Assembly: GCA_023269455.1 (NCBI GenBank)
Contig: JAHFTG010000115.1
Coordinates: 1 to 6,197, forward strand
Length of the DNA: 6,197 nt
Source of the DNA: Opitutaceae bacterium
GTDB taxonomy: Bacteria; Verrucomicrobiota; Verrucomicrobiia; Opitutales; Opitutaceae
Direction: 5' to 3'
Shown here: positions 1 to 6,150 of the stretch, piece by piece
Position numbering within the stretch: the stretch's first letter is position 1
Layout: each line of letters opens with the position of its first letter
The notes under the pieces: generated by a model
What the model saw: the letters and a program-made list of their open reading frames with translations, nothing else
Database searches by the model: none
Told to the model about the DNA's origin: nothing
Program-made: the position numbers and the translations under genes

Positions 1-707
1 AGGCTCGCGTCCTCGCCCTCAGCCGCAAAACCGACGAAGCCGAAAAAATCCTCCTCTCCATCGGTCGCGACATGCCCGCCGACCAGATGAGCGCCGCCCT
101 CCTCGCCGTCGCCGGTGAGGCCCTCTACAAAGCGGGCGATGCCGGACAAGCCGAACCCTTCTTCAACGCCCTCCTCGACCGTTTCCCCTCCTCCGAATAC
201 CGCGACTACGCCTACGTCGGCCTCGGCAACCTCGCGCTCGATCGCGACGAACCCTCGCTTGCCATCAAGCTCTTCACCAACGCCATCTCCAAAGCCGGCG
301 CCGTCCATCGCCAGCGCGAAGCCACCGTCGGCCAGGCCCGCTGCGAACTCGCCCTCGGCCACCTCGACAAAGCCACCCAACTCTTCGAGATGATCGCCTC
401 CGCCAAGGAATGGCGCGGCGAAGCCACCGCCCTGAGCCTCTATTACCTCGGTGAGATCGCCGTCCGCCAAGGCGACCTCAACAAAGGCATCGTTTTCTAC
501 CAGCGCGTTTTCGTCAGCCAGATCCGCTACCCCGAGTGGGTTGCCAAATCCTACATCGCAAGCGGCAAAGCCTTCGAAACCCTCGGCAAGATGCCGGAAG
601 CAGCCGCCACCTACCGCGAGATGCTCCGCAACGAAAAACTCAAGGAGCGCCCCGAGCTCGCGACCGCCCGCGAACGCCTCAAAGCCATCGACCCCGCCTC
701 CTCATGA
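1..707 (+). CDS. TPR-repeat protein, C-terminal part (5' truncated by window edge)
   Basis: The reading frame is open from the window edge (first complete codon at 3) to TGA at 705-707, giving 234 visible residues. The ATG at 72 is simply an internal Met, because coding continues upstream without a stop. The visible protein is all-helical with at least five TPR-like helix pairs, recognisable by the pattern of small residue, Tyr/Leu, Gly and Ala spacing. Examples are ALYKAGDAGQAEPFF, LGNLALDRDEPSLAIKLF, LGEIAVRQGDLNKGIVFY and GKAFETLGKMPEAAATY. TPR arrays act as protein-binding scaffolds. The partner cannot be read from the sequence, but the gene overlaps the next TPR gene by 4 bp (ATGA) and heads an Exb cluster. 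A periplasmic scaffold role like that of CpoB in Tol-Pal is therefore an inference. Its signal peptide, if any, lies outside the window. Family assignment is firm and function is unknown. Confidence 0.9.
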   Translation, partial: ARVLALSRKTDEAEKILLSIGRDMPADQMSAALLAVAGEALYKAGDAGQAEPFFNALLDRFPSSEYRDYAYVGLGNLALDRDEPSLAIKLFTNAISKAGAVHRQREATVGQARCELALGHLDKATQLFEMIASAKEWRGEATALSLYYLGEIAVRQGDLNKGIVFYQRVFVSQIRYPEWVAKSYIASGKAFETLGKMPEAAATYREMLRNEKLKERPELATARERLKAIDPASS

Positions 708-1522
708 GCCGCCTCCCCCTCGTCCTCACCCTCGCGCTGTTCCAAGCCGTGCTCGCCGGCACCGCCCGCAGCCAGACCTTTTATTTTGCGGATGGCCGCA
801 AAGCCTCCCTGCCCGAAGCCAGGATTCAGGGCGCAAGCATCGTCGTGCCCCTCAAGCTCTCGGGCACCGAAGACGGCTCCGCCGAACAAACCATCCCGAT
901 CTCCCAAATCCTCCGCATGGACTGGCCCGTGCCGCCCGCCATCGCCAAGGCCGAAACCGATTTGAAGGCCGGCGAACCCGCCGCCGCCCTTAAAAAAATC
1001 GACGAAATTCTCGCCGCTCAGGATTCCTTCCGCAACACCCCCGGCTCTTGGTGGACCAAAGGAGCCGTCGTCAAGGCCGTCGCCCTCGCCCGTCTCGGCA
1101 AAAGCGTCGAGGCCGACGCCCTCCTCGACCGCATGCGCCGCGCCAAGGCCTCCGCCGACGATATTTCCCGCGTGGAAATCGCCACCATCGAACAACTGAT
1201 CGCCTCCGGGAAAACCGATCTCGCCAACTCCCGCCTCGCCGCCATCCAAGGCTCCGCGACCAATGACTCCAGCCTCGCCGCCATCACGCTCATCCAGGCC
1301 CATATCCTGGAGCGTTCCGGCAAGGCCGAACAAGCCCTCCTCACCTATCTGCGCATCCCCGTATTTTACCCGGATGAAGACGAACAGATGCCCGCCGCCC
1401 TCCTGGGCGCCATCCGCGCCTACAAAAAGCTTGGCGACGATCTCCACGCCGCCACCACCCTCCAGACGCTGACCACCCGCTACCCCGATTCCCCCGAAGC
1501 CGCCCAAGCCGCCAAACTTTAA
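704..1522 (+). CDS. Exported TPR-like protein with N-terminal beta-rich domain
   Basis: This encodes 272 residues. The frame is open further upstream, but ATG 704 is chosen because it overlaps the previous stop (ATGA) and gives a clean signal peptide: MSR, a hydrophobic core over residues 4-18, and a likely cleavage after ARS at 23. Residues 24-76 look beta-rich (TFYFADGRK, then ISQILRMDWPVP), ending in a conserved-looking Asp-Trp-Pro. I do not recognise this as a named domain. Residues 78-270 are helical with about five degenerate TPR units; the clearest is LGAIRAYKKLGDDLHAATTL near 233-252, followed by TRYPDSPEAAQAA. The product is probably periplasmic or tethered at the outer membrane. Its position directly before exbB suggests it is an accessory of the proton-driven motor, comparable in role to CpoB beside TolQRA (inference). 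No Shine-Dalgarno precedes the start, so translational coupling to the upstream gene is likely. Confidence 0.88.
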   Translation: MSRLPLVLTLALFQAVLAGTARSQTFYFADGRKASLPEARIQGASIVVPLKLSGTEDGSAEQTIPISQILRMDWPVPPAIAKAETDLKAGEPAAALKKIDEILAAQDSFRNTPGSWWTKGAVVKAVALARLGKSVEADALLDRMRRAKASADDISRVEIATIEQLIASGKTDLANSRLAAIQGSATNDSSLAAITLIQAHILERSGKAEQALLTYLRIPVFYPDEDEQMPAALLGAIRAYKKLGDDLHAATTLQTLTTRYPDSPEAAQAAKL

Positions 1523-1564
1523 CCCGCCCCCCTTTCCGTCCCCTTTTCCTTTTAAATCATCCTC
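1523..1564 (+). other. Pyrimidine-rich leader before exbB
   Basis: This is the longest gap inside the cluster (42 bp). Positions 1523-1553 are pyrimidines except for two G (1526 and 1538), followed by TTTTAAATCATCCTC and the ATG at 1565. There is no purine-rich Shine-Dalgarno and no inverted repeat that would make a terminator. The short AT-rich stretch around 1550-1559 could contribute to an internal promoter, but no convincing -35/-10 pair is visible. A pyrimidine tract could favour ribosomal protein S1 binding, which is an inference only. Confidence 0.3.
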
Positions 1565-2413
1565 ATGAAATCACTGCCCGCCTCCCTTCCCGCACCGTCC
1601 CTTAAAACGCGCGCCGTCGTGACCGCGCTTTGCACCGGCCTCGTGCTATTGGTCCTCGCCCACCCCGCCCTCGCGCAGGACGCCTCCACCGCCGGCACCC
1701 CGCTCGTCATGGAAAAAACCCTCTTCCAACGCCTCATGGCGGCCGGTCCCTTCTTCATGGGCACCCTGTTCATGGCCTCCGTCTTCATGGTCTGGCTCGT
1801 CATCGACGGCATCACCCGCACCGCCCGCGCCAAGCTCGCGCCCCCCGCAGTCATCGCCAGCCTCCGTCAAAACCTCATCGACGGCGACTACGAAACCGCC
1901 ACCCAGCTCGTGACCGCCCAAGACTCCGTCTTCGCCAACATCGCCACCGCCGCCTTCAGCAAAATCGGCCTCGGCAAAGACGCCACCGACGACGCCATCT
2001 TCGAGGAAACCGAACGCGCCCGCTCGATCTTCAACTCCCGCATCAGCTACCTCTCCGTCATCGGCGTCATCACCCCCATGATCGGCCTCACCGGCACCGT
2101 CTTCGGCATGATCCACGCCTTCGACACCCTCGGCTCCTCCGGCGTCGGTGACCCCACAAAACTCTCCGCCGCCATCGGCGAAGTGCTCGTCTGCACCGGC
2201 GGCGGCCTCGTCGTCGCCATCCCCGCCTTCGCCTTCTACTACGTGATGCGCAACCGCATCTCCGCCGGCTTCCGCCACATCCAGACCGAGATCAACGCCG
2301 TGTTCCACCACCTGCCCTACGACCACCTCCAGGGCATCCGCCTCGAAGCCGACGCCTTTGTTCCCTCGCTGCCCCGCGCCTCGGCCCCCGCCGAAGGCAC
2401 CGCCGAGGCCTAA
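1565..2413 (+). CDS. exbB: ExbB/TolQ/MotA-family proton channel with N-terminal signal peptide
   Basis: This 282-residue protein is the ring-forming channel subunit of an ExbB-ExbD type inner-membrane motor that uses the proton gradient to drive a periplasmic partner. Residues 1-37 form a signal peptide (TRAVVTALCTGLVLLVLAHPALA, cleavage before Q38), so the mature N-terminus is periplasmic. TM1 is about 62-81, TM2 about 160-186 and TM3 about 200-228, with a cytoplasmic helical domain between TM1 and TM2. TM2 carries PMIGLTGTVFGM and TM3 carries CTGGGLVVAIPAF. The Thr residues at 178 and 211 align with TolQ T145 and T178 in the channel, with identical spacing of 33. The tail after TM3 ends in a short Ala/Pro-rich stretch. 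The gene lies 21 bp before the first exbD. ExbB rather than MotA is supported by the paired ExbD genes. No Shine-Dalgarno is seen. Confidence 0.95.
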   Translation: MKSLPASLPAPSLKTRAVVTALCTGLVLLVLAHPALAQDASTAGTPLVMEKTLFQRLMAAGPFFMGTLFMASVFMVWLVIDGITRTARAKLAPPAVIASLRQNLIDGDYETATQLVTAQDSVFANIATAAFSKIGLGKDATDDAIFEETERARSIFNSRISYLSVIGVITPMIGLTGTVFGMIHAFDTLGSSGVGDPTKLSAAIGEVLVCTGGGLVVAIPAFAFYYVMRNRISAGFRHIQTEINAVFHHLPYDHLQGIRLEADAFVPSLPRASAPAEGTAEA

Positions 2414-2434
2414 CCCTCAACCCGCACCCCCACC

Positions 2435-2863
2435 ATGGCCGGAGGAGGCACAGGAGACGGCGAAGAGCCGGAATTCCAAATCGCACCGATGATCGATGTG
2501 CTGCTCGTGCTGCTCATCTTCTTCATGAGCTCCATCACGAAGCAGGTCGCCCGCGTCGATAAAACCATCCTGCTCCCCGTCGCCAAAAACGCCTCCAAAA
2601 GCGACAACGCCCGGGATCAGTCCATCATCAACGTCCGCTGGGACGCCGCCAAAAAACACGCCACCTTCGTATTCGAAGACAAGGCCTTTGACCGGCTTGA
2701 CCCCGTTGTTCCCGTCCTCGCCCAATCCGCGAAGAACAACCCCAAGTATCGCCTCGTCATCCGCGGCGACCGCCTCGTGCCCGCCGAACAGATCTCCCTC
2801 GCCATGTCCGCCGCCGCTTCCGCCGGCATCGCCGACATCACCTTCGCCGCCTCCCCCCGCTAA
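2435..2863 (+). CDS. exbD: ExbD/TolR-family protein 1 (acidic N-tail)
   Basis: This 142-residue protein has the normal length for ExbD/TolR. A short cytoplasmic tail rich in Gly and acidic residues (MAGGGTGDGEEPEF) is followed by IAPMIDVLLVLLIFFM, the family signature. Asp21 corresponds to the membrane Asp that carries protons (Asp25 in E. coli ExbD). One TM helix spans about 19-38. The periplasmic domain runs from about 42 to 142 and has the usual late segment YRLVIRGDRLVPAEQISLAM near 105-124. It works inside the ExbB pore as part of a dimer. The gene is 21 bp after exbB and 6 bp before a second exbD. ATG 2435 is the only plausible start before the TM. The stretch before it is C-rich with no Shine-Dalgarno; a GGAGGAGG run occurs just inside the gene but precedes no usable start. 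Confidence 0.94.
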   Translation: MAGGGTGDGEEPEFQIAPMIDVLLVLLIFFMSSITKQVARVDKTILLPVAKNASKSDNARDQSIINVRWDAAKKHATFVFEDKAFDRLDPVVPVLAQSAKNNPKYRLVIRGDRLVPAEQISLAMSAAASAGIADITFAASPR

Positions 2864-2869
2864 CCCGTC

Positions 2870-3325
2870 ATGAGCCGCCACCGCCACCGGAGACAACCCG
2901 AAGCCGTTCCCGACCTGGGCTTCCAAATCGCGCCCATGATCGACGTCGTCTTCGTCGTGCTCGTGTTCTTCATGTCCCTCACCGCCGCGATCAAGGTCGA
3001 GGCCGAGCTCAACACCAAGCTCCCCGGCAACGCCACCACCTCCGCCTCTGTCGATTTCCCCGACGAACAGACCATCACCATCGACGCCGGCGGCCAGGTC
3101 CTCCTCAACGACGCCCCGCTCGACGCGCCCAACGATGCCGACATGCCCACGCTCACCGACACGTTGAAACGCCTCAAACAAAACTCCGACAACGCCAAGA
3201 CCAAGCTCCTCATCACCATCTCCAGCGACCCGAAGGCCCCCTACTTCCGCACCATCGACGTGCTCAACGCCCTCGCCGCCGCCGAAGTGGACAACGTCAC
3301 CTTCACCGTTGACGACGGCTTCTGA
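2870..3325 (+). CDS. exbD: ExbD/TolR-family protein 2 (basic N-tail)
   Basis: This 151-residue protein is a second, divergent ExbD. It has a strongly basic cytoplasmic tail (MSRHRHRRQP), then GFQIAPMIDVVFVVLVFFMS with the proton-carrying Asp at 25. One TM helix spans about 22-41, and the periplasmic domain runs from about 45 to 151. Between residues 80 and 110 it has a longer loop (DAPLDAPNDADMPTL) than protein 1, and it ends in NVTFTVDDGF, a typical ExbD last strand. It shares FQIAPMIDV and FFMS with its neighbour but little beyond the TM, so this is an old duplication, not a recent one. With ExbB it should form the proton-driven motor; a heterodimer with ExbD 1 is possible (inference). It starts 6 bp after the upstream stop and ends 12 bp before the next gene. 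No Shine-Dalgarno is present. Confidence 0.94.
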   Translation: MSRHRHRRQPEAVPDLGFQIAPMIDVVFVVLVFFMSLTAAIKVEAELNTKLPGNATTSASVDFPDEQTITIDAGGQVLLNDAPLDAPNDADMPTLTDTLKRLKQNSDNAKTKLLITISSDPKAPYFRTIDVLNALAAAEVDNVTFTVDDGF

Positions 3326-3337
3326 TTCCCGCGCCCC

Positions 3338-4489
3338 ATGAGTGATTTCAAAAACAAGTTCGTCCGCTACATCAAGCGCATGGGCGCGGGCTCGATGCTC
3401 ATCAGCATCATCGTCCACATGCTCATCATCAGCGGAGCCACCGTATGGGTCGTCAGTTCGGTGCACCCCCAGCGCAAGGCCCTCTTCAAAGGCGGCGACG
3501 GCGGTGCCGCCGAAGTCCGTCACCCCGTCAAGATGTCGAATACCCAGCCCCACCTCGACACCCTCAACAAACGCCTCTCCGTCGATTCGCCCAATTCCGA
3601 CATCGCCCTTCCCGACCTCCCCACCACTCCCGATTCCGCCCTCAGCAGCCCCTCCCTCAACTCCAACAACCTCGGCGCCGGCGCCGCCGGTGGTCTGAAA
3701 GGCCCGCTCATGCCCATCTTCGGCTTCACGGAAGCCCAGGCCGGCGGCACCCTCGTCGGCAATTTTTACGACTTCAAGCAACTCCGCGGCCCCCGTCCCA
3801 ATCCCGCTTACAAAGGCGCCATCGACAAGGATTTCGACCCGGAGAGCGGCAACTTCGACACCCAGGTGATGCTCGCCTTCGTCAACGCCAACTGGGCGCG
3901 CAACAACATCTCCAAATACTATCAGGCCCCCGCCCCGCTCTACGCCACGCAGATTTTCATTCCCAACATGCAGGCCAGCGAAGCCCCCAAAGCCTACCGC
4001 GTGGAAAAAGAAGTTAAGTCCAAAGCGTGGATGGCCCTTTATCGCGGCAGAGTTTCCCCGCCCAAAGATGGCACCTATCGCTTCGTCGGCGGAGCCGATG
4101 ACATCATTCTGGTGAAACTCGAAGGCCGCCTCGTGCTCGATGGCAGCTTGGGCAACATCACCAAATTCAAAACCGACCGGCCTTCAAAACCCTTTTACGC
4201 GGGCGTGGACGGGACGGCGATCAGCAAGATGATCGTAGGCAAAAGCATGCAGTTGAAAGCCGGCCAGTTCTACGACATCAACATAGCCATCTCAGAAGCT
4301 CCCGGCGGCATCTTCAGCGCGTTCCTTCTCTTCGAGGAAGAAGGCGCCACCTACGAAAAACGAGCCAACGGCGAACCCATTCTCCCCATTTTTCGTGTGG
4401 CCGACAGCAAGCTCCAGTTTGAAGGCAACTACCCGAAGTTCATGCAGAACGGCCCTCTCTGGCGCGCCCTGCCCGCCCCCAAGGACTAA
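3338..4489 (+). CDS. TonB-like membrane anchor fused to a PA14-like periplasmic domain
   Basis: This 383-residue protein is of unestablished function. Residues 1-15 are a basic cytoplasmic tail. Residues 17-41 form a single uncleaved TM helix with S23-I-I-V-H27, matching the Ser16-x3-His20 pattern of the E. coli TonB anchor; the Leu and Ser of the fuller TonB SHLS motif are not at matching positions. Residues 43-135 are a low-complexity linker rich in Ser, Pro, Asn and Gly. From about 137 there is a beta-rich domain: GTLVGNFYDFKQLR, then WMALYRGRVSPPKDGTYRFV, GGADDIILVKLEGRLVLDGS (251-270), and MQLKAGQFYDINIAISE (304-320). The Asp-Gly-x-Tyr-x-Phe, (D)D-x3-(V/L) and Leu-Val-x-Asp-Gly series resembles PA14-type domains, which often bind carbohydrate. 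No TonB C-terminal domain is visible. Being last after exbB-exbD-exbD, it is probably the motor's effector (inference). The PA14 assignment is tentative and weaker than the anchor call. Confidence 0.8.
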   Translation: MSDFKNKFVRYIKRMGAGSMLISIIVHMLIISGATVWVVSSVHPQRKALFKGGDGGAAEVRHPVKMSNTQPHLDTLNKRLSVDSPNSDIALPDLPTTPDSALSSPSLNSNNLGAGAAGGLKGPLMPIFGFTEAQAGGTLVGNFYDFKQLRGPRPNPAYKGAIDKDFDPESGNFDTQVMLAFVNANWARNNISKYYQAPAPLYATQIFIPNMQASEAPKAYRVEKEVKSKAWMALYRGRVSPPKDGTYRFVGGADDIILVKLEGRLVLDGSLGNITKFKTDRPSKPFYAGVDGTAISKMIVGKSMQLKAGQFYDINIAISEAPGGIFSAFLLFEEEGATYEKRANGEPILPIFRVADSKLQFEGNYPKFMQNGPLWRALPAPKD

Positions 4490-4507
4490 AACCTCCCTCA
4501 CGGTTTT
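4488..4507. terminator. Possible weak bidirectional terminator at the convergent junction
   Basis: AAAACC (4488-4493), an 8-nt loop and GGTTTT (4502-4507) form a perfect inverted repeat that sits exactly over the two converging stop codons. Transcription in either direction would run through a small hairpin ending in four U. The stem has only two G-C pairs, so it is weak as an intrinsic terminator. There is no other room for one, because only 8 bp separate the genes. Confidence 0.25.
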
Positions 4508-6147
4508 GTCGCGGGAACTGGAGCCGGCGGGAGCAATCCCTTCAACTCGTCCTCCCAGCGCATCGCCTGATGCGCCTCATTCGCCGACCGCGCCGCCGCC
4601 GCCGCCAACGGTAACCACGCGATCCGCACCTCGCTGGAAAGATCGCGCACCGTCATCACCCGCCGCCAGATATCCAGGGCACGATCAAGCTTGCCGTCGT
4701 TCGCCAGCCGTTGCGCGACCATCACCGCCAGCGGAGCCTCCGCAAAACCAAACCCCCGGCGCGACGAAATCACCGCCAACGCCAAACGCGCCCCGTCGAT
4801 ATCACCCGCCGCCGTCTGCAAATCCGCCGTTGCCAGCGCCACCGCCACGCTAGGCAGCGTTTTCTGCGCCTCCAGCCCCGCCCAGATCGCCTCGTTGCGA
4901 TGTCCCGCCAGATCGAGCTGACGCATCCGTCGCAGCACCACATAAGGCCGCAGCTCCGGCGCGATCTTGTCCCGCCCCGCCCACTGGTCCTCAAACGAAA
5001 CCTTGAACGGCCGGTAAAGCGGATCGCCGATCACGATGCCCTGCCAGCTATAAACCGGGATCGCATACGCCGCCGCATCCCCCAGCGAGTCCCCCCGCGC
5101 CAACGCCTTCACGATGAGCTGCGGCTCGTGCGTAAACTCCAGATACGGCTCCGTCACGTTGCCAAACGTCGCCGTCACCCCGCGATGCACCAGCGGCCCC
5201 ACCCAGTCGTGCAGCGGCGACTGCACCGTGTCCGCCGAATAACTGTGGATATGCAACGCCACCGCCCCCGGTGGAAACCGGAACCCCGGCTGCACGAACG
5301 GCCCGTTCGCCTCCCCCGTATACCACCCAAAATAAAGCGCCGGCGCGTCAAACCTCGCCCACCCCGGAAACGTCCCGCCGCCCCGGTCCACATCGCCGTC
5401 GAAACCCAGCGCCGCCAGTTGTTTTTCCGTGTCCTCCAGCCAGCGGTCACCCTGCGCATGCGGCCCGCCGATATCCACATAGCTGCGCCCGATCAGGCCC
5501 GTTTTCTCCGCCTCCAACGCCCGGTCCACCAGCCCGCGCGCGTCCTCATACGTCGGCCCGTCCAACCGGCTCACCTTCACGACCTGGCCCAAATCGAGAT
5601 CCGAAGGCCGGTCGTTGTTAAAAAGCGGATTCGGCACAAACCCCACCGTCGGCGTCCCGCTCTGCGCCAGCAAAGCCAGCTCCGCGTCAACCGCCGCCGT
5701 GTGCGTGCGGAACGCCGGATTCGCCGCCAGCCCGGTCGTCCCCGTCGGCATGTCCGCCTCGCCCGTCACCTTCAGCGGCACGCCGCGGCACACCACCAGA
5801 TAGGAGATTTTGTGGCCCGACATCGCATAACGCCTCCGGCCCAGCGCATCCGTCGCCTCCATCCCGATCCCATCGATCCAGCCGCGCTTCACCAGCTCGT
5901 CCTGCAACGGCTGGAACAACGTCGGCACGAACTCGTGCCAGCCCACCGACTCCGCCAGTGACAGCTTCAGCGTGATGATATTGGCCGCCGGCACCCCGCG
6001 CCGATCCGCGTAATACTGCGCCAGCTTCACCGAATCGGGATCGTCGCTGTTCGCCAGCACGATCACCCGCGCCGCCTCGTCATCGGCCGCGCAAAGCCGC
6101 ACCGCCACCAACAGTAAAAATAAAATTCCCGTCATGAAACGGCGCAT
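4498..6147 (-). CDS. TIGR03790-family exported protein with TPR-like C-terminus
   Basis: This is a 549-residue protein. Residues 1-20 form a signal peptide (MRRFMTG, a hydrophobic core, then LCAAD). The Cys at 19 is preceded by Arg-Leu, so it is not a lipobox. The start at 6147 is preferred over Met5 because it supplies the Arg-Arg n-region. Residues 27-60 (VIVLANSDDPDSVKLAQYY, then RRGVPAANI), SYLVVCRGVPLKV (115-127), YFGWYTGEANGPF (272-284), LHIHSYSA (298-305), FGNVTEPYLEF (328-338) and VIGDPLYRPF (372-381) are the hallmark blocks of TIGR03790. Its function is unknown; as I recall, the family was noted in genomes that encode exosortase. The block order resembles gingipain-like (C25, caspase-fold) proteins, but no Cys is visible where the nucleophile would be expected. 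Residues about 400-530 are helical and TPR-like. The gene is convergent with the Exb cluster, so it is a separate transcription unit. Confidence 0.88.
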   Translation of the reverse strand: MRRFMTGILFLLLVAVRLCAADDEAARVIVLANSDDPDSVKLAQYYADRRGVPAANIITLKLSLAESVGWHEFVPTLFQPLQDELVKRGWIDGIGMEATDALGRRRYAMSGHKISYLVVCRGVPLKVTGEADMPTGTTGLAANPAFRTHTAAVDAELALLAQSGTPTVGFVPNPLFNNDRPSDLDLGQVVKVSRLDGPTYEDARGLVDRALEAEKTGLIGRSYVDIGGPHAQGDRWLEDTEKQLAALGFDGDVDRGGGTFPGWARFDAPALYFGWYTGEANGPFVQPGFRFPPGAVALHIHSYSADTVQSPLHDWVGPLVHRGVTATFGNVTEPYLEFTHEPQLIVKALARGDSLGDAAAYAIPVYSWQGIVIGDPLYRPFKVSFEDQWAGRDKIAPELRPYVVLRRMRQLDLAGHRNEAIWAGLEAQKTLPSVAVALATADLQTAAGDIDGARLALAVISSRRGFGFAEAPLAVMVAQRLANDGKLDRALDIWRRVMTVRDLSSEVRIAWLPLAAAAARSANEAHQAMRWEDELKGLLPPAPVPATKP

Positions 6148-6150
6148 CGG

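Noticed and set aside
536..703. Upstream extension of the second TPR gene to an ATG at 536
   Set aside because: The extension overlaps the first TPR gene by 172 bp, is Arg-rich and would bury the signal peptide. ATG 704 with the ATGA overlap is a far better start.
611..1507. 298-codon minus-strand open frame opposite the second TPR gene
   Set aside because: It is a Gly-rich low-complexity shadow; the + frame has a signal peptide and TPR pattern.
2431..2440. CACCATGG resembling a eukaryotic Kozak start
   Set aside because: This is chance in a C-rich bacterial intergenic region; the encoded protein is a bacterial ExbD.
2441..2456. GGAGGAGGCACAGGAG as a ribosome binding site
   Set aside because: It lies inside the first codons of exbD 1, and the next in-frame Met would delete the N-tail and part of the TM segment, so it is coding sequence that only looks like an SD.
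2417..3781. 454-codon open frame on the minus strand across both exbD genes and part of the PA14-like gene
   Set aside because: It encodes a low-complexity Gly/Glu/Asp/Val-rich product with no domain, lies antisense to three clear genes, and arises from C-ending codon bias that removes stops on the opposite strand.
4461..4468. GGCGCGCC palindrome as a regulatory site
   Set aside because: It is an 8-bp GC palindrome expected by chance in high-GC coding sequence, with no flanking symmetry.
4711..5961. 416-codon open frame on the plus strand opposite the TIGR03790 gene
   Set aside because: It is an Arg/His/Pro-rich composition without domains and is fully antisense to a recognisable family protein.
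6077..6147. Lipoprotein signal (Cys19) in the TIGR03790 protein
   Set aside because: The residues before Cys are Val-Arg-Leu, which do not fit a lipobox needing a small residue at -1.
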